In this document: piece by piece, positions 50,816-58,410 of the stretch | How positions within the stretch are numbered: the first letter of the stretch is position 1 | Layout: the number at the start of each line of letters is the position of its first letter | Notes under the pieces: generated by a model | Told to the model about the DNA's origin: nothing | The model's input: only the letters and a program-made list of their open reading frames with translations | Databases searched by the model: none | Assembly (NCBI GenBank): GCA_965214085.1 | Contig: OZ243937.1 | Span: 1,302,001 to 1,366,000, forward strand | Length of the DNA stretch: 64,000 nt | Direction of reading: 5' to 3' | Source: UBA6055 sp965214085 | Lineage (GTDB): Bacteria > Chloroflexota > Anaerolineae > Aggregatilineales > Phototrophicaceae | Translations under genes and position numbers: made by a program

Positions 50816-51112
50816 CTAGACCTCGACTACTGAGTTATCTCCGCTGAATGGATTGGGCAGGTACTGGTCGGCTTCCCAATCGTTTTGCCAGAGACTGTTG
50901 TCGACCAGATAGCGAAACTGAAAGCGCTGATCAACCGGCAGCTCGACCGTGACTTTGAAGCGCCCGTCTTTCAGCGGCTTCATTGGCGTAGCGGCTTCAT
51001 TCCATTCGTTGAAGTCGCCGACAAGCGCCACATTTTCCGCGTCAAGCTCGCGCGCCGTATAAAAACTTACCTGGCAGGCGGGCTTGCTTTTCAAATATCG
51101 TTTCTTCAGCAT
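50816..51112 (-). CDS. Stand-alone CBM48 (glycogen-binding) domain protein, copy B
   Basis: 98 aa, also a lone CBM48: VALVGDFNEWNEAATPMKPLKDGRFKVTVELPVDQRFQFRYLVDNSLWQNDWEADQYLPNPFSGDNSVVEV. It is clearly a paralogue of copy A. Both end in an acidic/polar N-P-x-x-G/S-D-N tail. It is the first gene of the pair, divergent from glgP. A TATAAT -10-like hexamer lies on the minus strand at 51175-51170. Confidence 0.85.
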   Translation of the reverse strand: MLKKRYLKSKPACQVSFYTARELDAENVALVGDFNEWNEAATPMKPLKDGRFKVTVELPVDQRFQFRYLVDNSLWQNDWEADQYLPNPFSGDNSVVEV

Positions 51113-51169
51113 GTGTCCTCTTGGGTGCTAGTGTGGACAATGTGCGTCAACATTTGTCATTCCTATCGT

Positions 51170-51175
51170 ATTATA
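51170..51175 (-). promoter_or_regulatory. -10 hexamer for the CBM48 pair
   Basis: TATAAT on the minus strand, 58-63 bases upstream of the copy B start. No good -35 at the right distance. Confidence 0.4.
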
Positions 51176-51364
51176 ACTGAAATTTGATTCAAAGCGATTC
51201 TGCCGATTTCGCTGGTAAGCGGGGCTGATTATTTGTACGAAGTAGCTATATGCGCTCTCTTTGTGATGTAGTCTGCTACGTTGATGAGCTGGATGGAATC
51301 TGCTCGAATCAAGATGTTATTCTGGGCAATATGACGATAAAATGTTCCGCTTGCACATAGACAG

Positions 51365-51403
51365 AATCGTAATCATCAATCGTAATCATCAATCGTAATC
51401 ATC
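51365..51403 (+). repeat. Three tandem 13-bp repeats in the glgP leader
   Basis: Three perfect, contiguous copies of AATCGTAATCATC lie directly before the AGGAG ribosome-binding site (51406-51410) of glgP. They fall within the probable 5' untranslated leader, so copy number or a bound factor could affect translation. The 51113-51416 interval contains no gene. Confidence 0.85.
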
Positions 51404-51416
51404 ATAGGAGACGACA

Positions 51417-53984
51417 ATGGTACAACCGGTTGCGAGAGTCAATGTAGCGCCGAAGCTTCCGCTACAGTTGCGGCGTCTGCACGAACTGACCTACAACCTG
51501 TGCTGGGCCTGGGATCATGAAGCGATTTCGCTTTTCCGGCGCCTGGACCCCGATCTGTGGGAAAAGACGCAGCACAACCCGGAGTGGATGCTGGGATTGA
51601 TGGACCAGGAGCGGCTGAATTCCCTGGTTGATGATTCCTCATTTATGGCCCACTATGTCCGCGTTTGCCAGTCCTTCGACGACTACATGCGCGCCGAAGA
51701 CAGTTGGTTCGCCCGCCGCTTTGGGCACCTCGAAGTTCCGCCTGTCATCGCCTATTTTTCGATGGAATTTGGTCTGACGGAGTGCTTGCAGAATTATTCC
51801 GGCGGCCTGGGCGTGCTCAGCGGCGACCACCTCAAGAGCGCCAGCGACTTGAACATTCCCTTGGTTGGCGTCGGCATTTTATACCAGGAGGGCTATTTCC
51901 AGCAGTACCTGAATGCCGATGGCTATCAACTGGAATCTTACCCGATAAACGATTATGTGAACTTGCCAGTGAAGCTGCAAACGGATGCGGCTGGCGCGCC
52001 GATCAAGATCACGATTCCACTGCCCGGGCGCGACTTGTTCGCCCAAATCTGGAAGGTGCAGGTTGGGCGCGTGTCGCTTTATCTGCTCGATACCAATATC
52101 GATGAGAACATTCGCCCGGAAGACCGCAATCTGACGGATCGTCTCTATGGCGGCGACCGGCGGACGCGCATTCGGCAAGAGATTCTGTTGGGCATCGGCG
52201 GTGTTCGGCTGCTGCGCGCCTTGGGCATTGCAGCCGATATCTATCACATGAACGAGGGTCACTCCGCTTTTCTGCTGCTGGAGCGGATTCGCCGCAGCAT
52301 AAGCGAGGACGACTTGACCTTTGAACAGGCGAAAGCGCTGACGGCGGCCAGCAGCGTTTTCACGGTTCACACGCCCGTGCCAGCCGGATTGGAGCGCTTC
52401 GGCTTCGACCTGATAGACGAGCACTTCACTGAATTTAGGACCGAGCTGGGCTTGTCTCGCGATCAATTTCTCGACCTGGGACGAGAGGATATGGGGGGCT
52501 ACGAGCTGTTCTCGATGTCGGTGATGGCGCTAAACTTGTCGTCCGGCACCAATGGCGTGGCCGAGCTGCACGGGGCGGTATCGCGCGCGATGTGGAACTG
52601 GATGTACCCCGGCGTGCCCGAACACGAAGTGCCGATCGGCTCGATCACCAACGGCATTCACGTTCAGTCCTGGGTCAGTCCGGAAATGGCGCAGCTCTTC
52701 GATCGCTATCTGGACCCCGCCTGGCGCGAGGAAGAATCGCGCCCGGAAGTTTGGCACGGGGTCAAGAGCATCCCGGACGCCGAGTTATGGCGCACGCACG
52801 TCCGCCGCCGCGAACGTCTGGTGGCTTTCGCGCGTGACCGGCTGCGTCTGCAATTGCAGCGGCGCGGCATGTCGCAGACCGAGATTGAATCCGCCGACGA
52901 AGCGCTGAACCCCGACGCCTTGACCATCGGCTTCGCCCGGCGTTTCGCCACCTACAAACGCGCGACCTTGATCTTCCGCGACCTGGGACGGCTGCGCCGG
53001 CTGGTAACCGATGCCGACCGCCCGGTGCAATTCATCTTCGCCGGCAAAGCCCATCCCCACGACAACGAGGGCAAGGAATTCATCCGCACCATAGTTAATG
53101 TCTCCCGCGATCACGACTTCCGCAATTCGGTGGTCTTCCTGGAAAACTTCGACATGAATGTCGCGCGTTATATGGTGCAGGGCGTCGATGTTTGGCTGAA
53201 CACGCCGCGCCGCCCCAAAGAGGCCAGCGGCACCAGCGGCATGAAGGTCATCTACAACGGCGGCTTGAATTGCAGCATCCCCGATGGCTGGTGGGCTGAA
53301 GCCTATGCGCCGGATCTCGGCTGGTCAATCGGGCATGGCGAAGAATATCCCGAAAATGAATGGGCCCACCAGGATTATGTCGAAAGCCAAGCGCTGTACA
53401 ACCTGCTCGAGCAGGACATCGTCCCGCTATTCTATGGCCAGGCGCGTGATGGTTTGCCGCGCGAATGGATCCGCCGGGTCAAGCACAGTATGTCATCGTT
53501 GGCGTCGCGCTTTAATACGCATCGGATGGTGCAGCAATATGCCGAAAAGCTCTATCTGCCGCGTTTCATGGTCAGCCAGTCCATGACCCAAGACGCTTTC
53601 GCTGGCACGGGGGCATTTGTGAATTGGGTCCAGATGCTTGACCAGGTCTGGCACGAGGTGAAAGTACTTGATGTGGATATTTGCGACGGCGATGTTGAGG
53701 TGGGCAGCCGGACTGATATTCACGCCCGCGTGCTGCTAGGACGGCTGCGGCCCCAAGATGTAAACGTGCAACTCTACTACGGCATGTTGGATAGCGCCGG
53801 CAACATCCGCGCTGGCCAGTCGGTCGATATGTACGTCCAAAGCGAAAATGGCGAGGGAATCCATACCTTCACTGCTGAGCATGTGTTCCAGCTCACGGGC
53901 AATGTCGGCTTCTCAGTACGAATCTTGCCCTTCCATGAGTATCTGCACACTTCTTTCGTGCCGCATAAGATCGTCTGGGCTTGA
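51417..53984 (+). CDS. glgP: Alpha-glucan (glycogen) phosphorylase, DUF3417 type
   Basis: 855 aa. The N-terminal ~110 residues (LPLQLRRLHELTYNLCWAWDHEAISLFRRLDPDLWEKTQHNPEWML) are the DUF3417 extension of the bacterial/archaeal GlgP type. The GT35 core follows: AYFSMEFGLTECLQNYSGGLGVLSGDHLKSASDLNIPLVGVGILY, HMNEGHSAFLLLE, FTVHTPVPAGLERF, FARRFATYKRATLIF and the PLP-Lys block KEASGTSGMKVIYNGGLNCSIPDGWW. It releases glucose-1-phosphate from glycogen. The start is ATG 51417, with AGGAG six bases upstream. Confidence 0.95.
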   Translation: MVQPVARVNVAPKLPLQLRRLHELTYNLCWAWDHEAISLFRRLDPDLWEKTQHNPEWMLGLMDQERLNSLVDDSSFMAHYVRVCQSFDDYMRAEDSWFARRFGHLEVPPVIAYFSMEFGLTECLQNYSGGLGVLSGDHLKSASDLNIPLVGVGILYQEGYFQQYLNADGYQLESYPINDYVNLPVKLQTDAAGAPIKITIPLPGRDLFAQIWKVQVGRVSLYLLDTNIDENIRPEDRNLTDRLYGGDRRTRIRQEILLGIGGVRLLRALGIAADIYHMNEGHSAFLLLERIRRSISEDDLTFEQAKALTAASSVFTVHTPVPAGLERFGFDLIDEHFTEFRTELGLSRDQFLDLGREDMGGYELFSMSVMALNLSSGTNGVAELHGAVSRAMWNWMYPGVPEHEVPIGSITNGIHVQSWVSPEMAQLFDRYLDPAWREEESRPEVWHGVKSIPDAELWRTHVRRRERLVAFARDRLRLQLQRRGMSQTEIESADEALNPDALTIGFARRFATYKRATLIFRDLGRLRRLVTDADRPVQFIFAGKAHPHDNEGKEFIRTIVNVSRDHDFRNSVVFLENFDMNVARYMVQGVDVWLNTPRRPKEASGTSGMKVIYNGGLNCSIPDGWWAEAYAPDLGWSIGHGEEYPENEWAHQDYVESQALYNLLEQDIVPLFYGQARDGLPREWIRRVKHSMSSLASRFNTHRMVQQYAEKLYLPRFMVSQSMTQDAFAGTGAFVNWVQMLDQVWHEVKVLDVDICDGDVEVGSRTDIHARVLLGRLRPQDVNVQLYYGMLDSAGNIRAGQSVDMYVQSENGEGIHTFTAEHVFQLTGNVGFSVRILPFHEYLHTSFVPHKIVWA

Positions 53985-54020
53985 GCCGGCGCGGCGCCGC
54001 TGCCGGAAAATAGCCACGCA

Positions 54021-54049
54021 TTGACCGCGAATCAGGCTTCTACTACAAT
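54021..54049 (+). promoter_or_regulatory. Sigma-70 type promoter for miaB
   Basis: TTGACC (54021-54026), a 17-base spacer and TACAAT (54044-54049), 30 bases before the ATG at 54079. Confidence 0.75.
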
Positions 54050-54078
54050 AAGCGCGCAATCAATTGGCGAACAAAGAC

Positions 54079-55455
54079 ATGCGATATCATATCTGGACGC
54101 TCGGCTGTCAGATGAACGTGGCCGATTCGCAACTGCTGGCTTCTGAGTTGGAAAAGCTGGGTCATAGCTCGACGACTAACGGTGATGATGCCGATATCAT
54201 GATCGTGAATACCTGCGTCGTGCGGCAAAGCGCCGAAGACAAGGGCTTGGGCCGCCTGCATCTGCTCAGCAAAATAAAGGAAGCGCAGCCGGGCAAAGTC
54301 ATCGGCGTCATGGGCTGTATGGTTGGCGTGCGCGACCCGCTTTGGATGCGGCAGCGTTTGCCTTTTGTCGATGTCTTCATGCCGCCCTCTGATCCCGCGC
54401 CCATGGTCAGTTTTCTCAAGGAGCGGATGGATGAAGCCGATGTGCTTGAGTTCGAGGCGCAGGCGCGCGAATCCCGCGACGCCATCCAAGACGGCGAGTT
54501 GATCCTGCCTCTGCATGAGCGCGGCCAACTGGTCAGCGCTCACGTGCCAGTTGTCTATGGCTGCTCGCATGCTTGTACATTCTGCATCATTCCTTTTCGG
54601 CGCGGCATCGAGCGCAGCCGGCCCATCGGCGAGATTGTGGCGCAGGCGCGCAGCCTGGCGCTGCAGGGTGTCAAGGAGATTACGCTGCTGGGCCAAATCG
54701 TCGATCGTTATGGCAAAGACATCCCGGACGGACCTGACCTGGCTGATCTGCTGCGTATTGTGCATGGCGCTGCTGAAGAAGTCGGCTTGCAGCGGATTCG
54801 CTTCTTAACCAGCCATCCCAATTGGATGACGGAGAAGCTGCTGGAAACCGTCGCCGAATTGCCGCGGGTCATGCCGCATATCGAGGCGCCGATCCAAGCC
54901 GGGGACGACCAAGTGCTGGCGCGCATGCGGCGGGGATACACGGCGGACCAGTATCGCAAACTTGTGGCCAAGATTCGCCGGATCATCCCGCAAGTGGCGA
55001 TTCATACTGACATCATCGTGGGCTTCCCGGGCGAAACCCGCGAGCAGTTCATGCAGACTTACAAGCTGCTGGAAGAGCTCAAGCTGGACAAGGCGCATTT
55101 GGCTCGTTACAGCCCGCGGCCGCAGACGGTCAGCCAGCGGCGCATGCAAGACGATGTGCCGGAGGCGGAAAAACGCGAGCGGCACAAGCTGCTGGAAGCA
55201 TTGCAAGCCCGCGTTGTGGCCGAGATTAACGCGCAATACCTTGGCCAAACGGTAGAAGTCCTGGTGGAAGGCAAACACAAGGGCAGGTGGCGCGCCCGCA
55301 GCCCGCAGAACAAGCTGGTCTTCTTTGAAGCTGAGGGCGACTGGAAGGGGCGTCTGGCGCAGGTCGAAGTCACCTGGACCGGACCCTGGAGCATGCAAGC
55401 GCGCTTGCCTCAACCTCAGAAACAGGCTGATCCATTGCTGGTTGTCGCCGGTTGA
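54079..55455 (+). CDS. miaB: tRNA-2-methylthio-N6-dimethylallyladenosine synthase
   Basis: About 458 aa from ATG 54079; a TTG at 54064 is an alternative and neither has a strong ribosome site. The UPF0004 domain carries Cys in WTLGCQMNVADSQ, IVNTCVVRQSAEDK and GVMGCMVG. The radical-SAM cluster is YGCSHACTFCIIPFRRGIERSRP. A TRAM domain ends the protein (GQTVEVLVEGKHKGRWRARS). It methylthiolates i6A37 in tRNAs. The next gene starts inside its stop codon. A good promoter lies just upstream. Confidence 0.92.
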   Translation: MRYHIWTLGCQMNVADSQLLASELEKLGHSSTTNGDDADIMIVNTCVVRQSAEDKGLGRLHLLSKIKEAQPGKVIGVMGCMVGVRDPLWMRQRLPFVDVFMPPSDPAPMVSFLKERMDEADVLEFEAQARESRDAIQDGELILPLHERGQLVSAHVPVVYGCSHACTFCIIPFRRGIERSRPIGEIVAQARSLALQGVKEITLLGQIVDRYGKDIPDGPDLADLLRIVHGAAEEVGLQRIRFLTSHPNWMTEKLLETVAELPRVMPHIEAPIQAGDDQVLARMRRGYTADQYRKLVAKIRRIIPQVAIHTDIIVGFPGETREQFMQTYKLLEELKLDKAHLARYSPRPQTVSQRRMQDDVPEAEKRERHKLLEALQARVVAEINAQYLGQTVEVLVEGKHKGRWRARSPQNKLVFFEAEGDWKGRLAQVEVTWTGPWSMQARLPQPQKQADPLLVVAG

Positions 55456-56186
55456 TTACTTCTTGGCACAGCAACGCCATTTACCACCTCACATTGCGCC
55501 TGCTGACAATCGGCCTCTGTCTGCTTTTATCCGCCTGTAACCTGCAGGGCCGGACGACCGCTTCAAAGCCGGCGCGCGCGACCAATATCCCGACCGGGCC
55601 ACCCAGCATTCAAATCGCTTCGCCCAGCGGCGGCGATGAATTTGTCATTGGCGAAGAGATCCTGGTTTCAGTCTTGGCTGGCGACAGCATCGGCGTCAAC
55701 CGCGTGCAGCTTTTTGTGGACAATCAGATCGTGCGCACGGTGTCTTCCGAGTCCCTGCAAGGGGACCTGGCTTTGCAGGCGATCTTGAACTACACGCCGC
55801 AGCGGCGCGATTTGGGCCTGATTACGCTGCGGGCTGTGGCATATCGCGGCGCGGTCGTCAGCGAGCCGTATGAGATCAAGGTGGTCGTGCGGGAATCGCC
55901 GGCGCAGATCGTAGCGACTCCGGTTCAGCAGGGCAATATACCCTTCATTCCGGACGATGGCGTCTGCCGCGCCTTGGTAAACGTCGGGCTGAACTTCCGT
56001 CGGGGTCCTAGCACCGGCTATCAGATTATCAAAGTCCTAGCCAGCGGTACGCTCGCGCCCATCACGGGCCGCAACAGCGAGCACAACTGGTGGCGCCTGA
56101 ACGTGGAGGGGCAGAGCGGCTGGGTCAGCGGAGACTTCACCACAGAATATGGCGATTGCGGCAGCATAGCGGTGGTTGCCGGCTGA
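55452..56186 (+). CDS. Lipoprotein with SH3b-like domain
   Basis: 244 aa from a TTG overlapping the miaB stop (TTGA). A lipoprotein signal ends LTIGLCLLLSACNLQ (lipobox LSAC). The middle region is Ig-like (IASPSGGDEFVIGEEILVSVLAGDSIGVNRVQLFVDN). The C-terminal SH3b module is VNVGLNFRRGPSTGYQIIKVLASGTLAPITGRNSEHNWWRLNVEGQSGWVSGDF, with the typical L-N-x-R-x-G-P-S start. It is probably an outward-facing cell-surface protein. Confidence 0.87.
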   Translation: MITSWHSNAIYHLTLRLLTIGLCLLLSACNLQGRTTASKPARATNIPTGPPSIQIASPSGGDEFVIGEEILVSVLAGDSIGVNRVQLFVDNQIVRTVSSESLQGDLALQAILNYTPQRRDLGLITLRAVAYRGAVVSEPYEIKVVVRESPAQIVATPVQQGNIPFIPDDGVCRALVNVGLNFRRGPSTGYQIIKVLASGTLAPITGRNSEHNWWRLNVEGQSGWVSGDFTTEYGDCGSIAVVAG

Positions 56187-56217
56187 CCCCAGCGAAGCAA
56201 GGTTTTCATTTAAGCAT

Positions 56218-56270
56218 TTCTCTGTGTCTTCTGTGTCCTCTGTGGTTAAATTTTTTGATGCAATCGCCCT
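56218..56270. repeat. Remnant of a MITE-like element (right end only)
   Basis: TCTGTGTCTTCTGTGTCCTC, TGTGGTTAAA and TTTTTTGATGCAATCGCCC run in the order of the right arm of the other copies (one base of the terminal repeat changed). The left end is missing. Confidence 0.6.
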
Positions 56271-56356
56271 CCGCTGCCCCGTGATTCGTTGGTATCGATT
56301 CTGACCTGTGCTAAAATCGACTGTAAGTTCTTCAGATCGACGCCACGGAATCCACG

Positions 56357-58285
56357 ATGGCCATAGCCGTTAAACAGATCATGCTTATCACTCGCAATGT
56401 GCAGTTTGCGATTGACGTCAAACGCGCCTTGGAGGCTTTGGGCGAATATAGCGTGACCACAGTGGCGGAGGCGCGCAATGCCATGGAGCAATTGGGCGAG
56501 GCGCCACAACACCTTGTCCTGCTAGATACCAACAACCTGACCGTTTCGCCCGCCATCATGATTGAAATGATTCGCTCGCGCCAAGAGGGCATCGCGATAG
56601 TCTTGGCGCCGGATCAACCGGACGTGCATGAACTCGCCAAGAGCTATCGCGCGCAAGGCGTCGTCGATGTGCCGGTGCTGGCGCGGGATCTGATCCCAGT
56701 GCTCGAGCGTTCACTAGAGGCGGATATCGGCACGGCGCGGCAGTCCACAGGGGACCAAGCGGACGAATTGAGCGAAGACACGATTAGGCTGGAGTCGCTG
56801 GTAGGCGAGGCAACCGGGCTCAACTACACGCGGCGGCGCTTGCAAGCGTCGCTGGATCTGCTGAATCCTGATCCGCCGACCAACCCGGTCAACGACGCGA
56901 TGGAACTCCTGGTCGAGCCGGAAGACGAAGGCGATACCGTGCGCTATCGTGTAGTCCGGGTGGGTGACGGGGAATCAACAGCCGTCCATATTCACGATGT
57001 GGAATCGGATGAAACGCCCTTGTCCTCCGCTAGCGAATTCGAGACGCTGCGAGACCTGGCGCAGCGCTTCGGGGCGCAAGTTGGCTCTAGACCAGTCCCT
57101 GCGCCAGACCAGCGCCAGAGTGAGGTCGTCCCTGGCGATGAGGATGACTTGGAAGACAGCGCGGCATTTCAACGCATGCTCAACACCGTACTCGATGAAA
57201 GTACGCTGCTGGAAGACCTGACGATGGAGTCGCTCTTTGATACCACGCGAGAATTAGCGGGAGCGCCGGGCCGGGCAGACATCCCCGCCTGGCTGCGCGA
57301 GACAAGAAATTACATAAGAGAACCGAATTTCCTGCCCGAGGGTTTGCAGCCGCTTGACGCGCTGGAAGGCCTGGGCGAAACGCCGCTTCCTGCCCCCGCT
57401 CCCGACCATTTGCAGGCAGAGTCCTCGGCAAGTTCCACAGGTGGTTCAGCGCCCGTCGAGCAGAAGGACAGCAGCGCCGAAACGCCTTGGGGGCTGCTTT
57501 CGAGCAGAGACCGGGATCCCTACCTGGCGCAGTTGGCTGTGACCATGACGCGGGTCATGGGTGATATGACCGCCAGTGCGACCGTGCTGACGCGCTCGAA
57601 CCGCATCGTGGCATTTTCGGGCAATATGAGCCTTGATCAATTCCGCGCAATCCGCAGTTGCATCGCTGACGACTGGAGCGCGCAAGACCAGCAGTCGCGA
57701 ATACGTTTCATCAAGGTTCCCAAATCCGGCGCGGATTATATGCTCTGTTCGCGCGGCACGGTTGGCGGCAATACCCTGACGATGATCTTCGCCGGCGGCA
57801 AGCAACTGCAAGAGATTCGGCGTCAAGGCGACCGCATGCTGAACGCGCTGGCAGGCGTGCACGCAGGCATACCCGCAGGCGAGGCGCCGCCTGTTGAGGA
57901 CGAGCCGGGCGAGCTGATATCGGACTCGGCGGTTGCTCGTACGCCTATCGCCTTTGTCTGGATGGTGGCGGATCCGGCGCTGCTGCTGCGCCGAAGCGTT
58001 GCCGAGCAATTGGTATTCTGGCTTGAAGTTCAATTGAACGCCTTGAATTGGCGCGTTCACCGTTTGGATGTGCATCAAGATTTCATCTACTTGCATGCTG
58101 ACGCGCCGGGACGGGCTTCCCCCGAATCGCTAATTCGCACGGTGATGGATCGCTCGCGCAGCATCGCCTGTTCGGAAGACCAGGCTCTGCCAGACGCATT
58201 GTGGGCCGATGCCTACCTGGTATTGCAGCCAGGGCGGGAACTCAGCGAACGGGAGTTGCGCAAATTTCTTCAATTCGCGCGCTAG
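56357..58285 (+). CDS. Receiver-like protein ending in an inactive IS200/IS605 transposase-like fold
   Basis: 642 aa in at least three parts. Residues 1-125 resemble a receiver domain (IMLITRNVQFAIDVKRALEAL, HLVLLDTNNLTVSPAIMIEMI with Asp57), but the acidic pair and conserved Lys are missing. A long acidic linker follows. Around 388-500 lies a Roadblock/LC7-like region (AQLAVTMTRVMGDMTASATVLTRSNRIVAFSG). The last ~110 residues (FVWMVADPALLLRRSVAEQLVFWLEVQLNALNWRVHRLDVHQDFIYLHAD, then SPESLIRTVMDRSRSI and LWADAYLV) follow the Y1-transposase pattern. The HUH pair reads F-I-Y and the expected catalytic Tyr position reads Phe. A regulatory DNA- or RNA-binding role is inferred. Confidence 0.7.
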   Translation: MAIAVKQIMLITRNVQFAIDVKRALEALGEYSVTTVAEARNAMEQLGEAPQHLVLLDTNNLTVSPAIMIEMIRSRQEGIAIVLAPDQPDVHELAKSYRAQGVVDVPVLARDLIPVLERSLEADIGTARQSTGDQADELSEDTIRLESLVGEATGLNYTRRRLQASLDLLNPDPPTNPVNDAMELLVEPEDEGDTVRYRVVRVGDGESTAVHIHDVESDETPLSSASEFETLRDLAQRFGAQVGSRPVPAPDQRQSEVVPGDEDDLEDSAAFQRMLNTVLDESTLLEDLTMESLFDTTRELAGAPGRADIPAWLRETRNYIREPNFLPEGLQPLDALEGLGETPLPAPAPDHLQAESSASSTGGSAPVEQKDSSAETPWGLLSSRDRDPYLAQLAVTMTRVMGDMTASATVLTRSNRIVAFSGNMSLDQFRAIRSCIADDWSAQDQQSRIRFIKVPKSGADYMLCSRGTVGGNTLTMIFAGGKQLQEIRRQGDRMLNALAGVHAGIPAGEAPPVEDEPGELISDSAVARTPIAFVWMVADPALLLRRSVAEQLVFWLEVQLNALNWRVHRLDVHQDFIYLHADAPGRASPESLIRTVMDRSRSIACSEDQALPDALWADAYLVLQPGRELSERELRKFLQFAR

Positions 58286-58341
58286 CACTGCCTGACGCCG
58301 TATTCTGAAGGCCGCCCGTAGGCCGCGCTTCAATTTCGCCT

Positions 58342-58369
58342 GTGACAAAATGGCGGCGTCGATTATACT
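58342..58369 (+). promoter_or_regulatory. Sigma-70 type promoter for polA
   Basis: GTGACA (58342-58347), a 16-base spacer and TATACT (58364-58369), 42 bases upstream of the polA ATG. Confidence 0.6.
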
Positions 58370-58410
58370 CTTCGCCTAGCTTAAAGCGGTCAGTCGCCGA
58401 GCGGGAGCCC

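Noticed and set aside
51365..51403. CRISPR-like repeats
   Set aside because: The three 13-mers are contiguous with no spacers, and no cas genes are near.
56187..56356. IS200/IS605 insertion sequence near the transposase-like domain
   Set aside because: The transposase-like domain is in frame within a 642-aa gene, lacks HUH and Tyr residues, and has no element ends.
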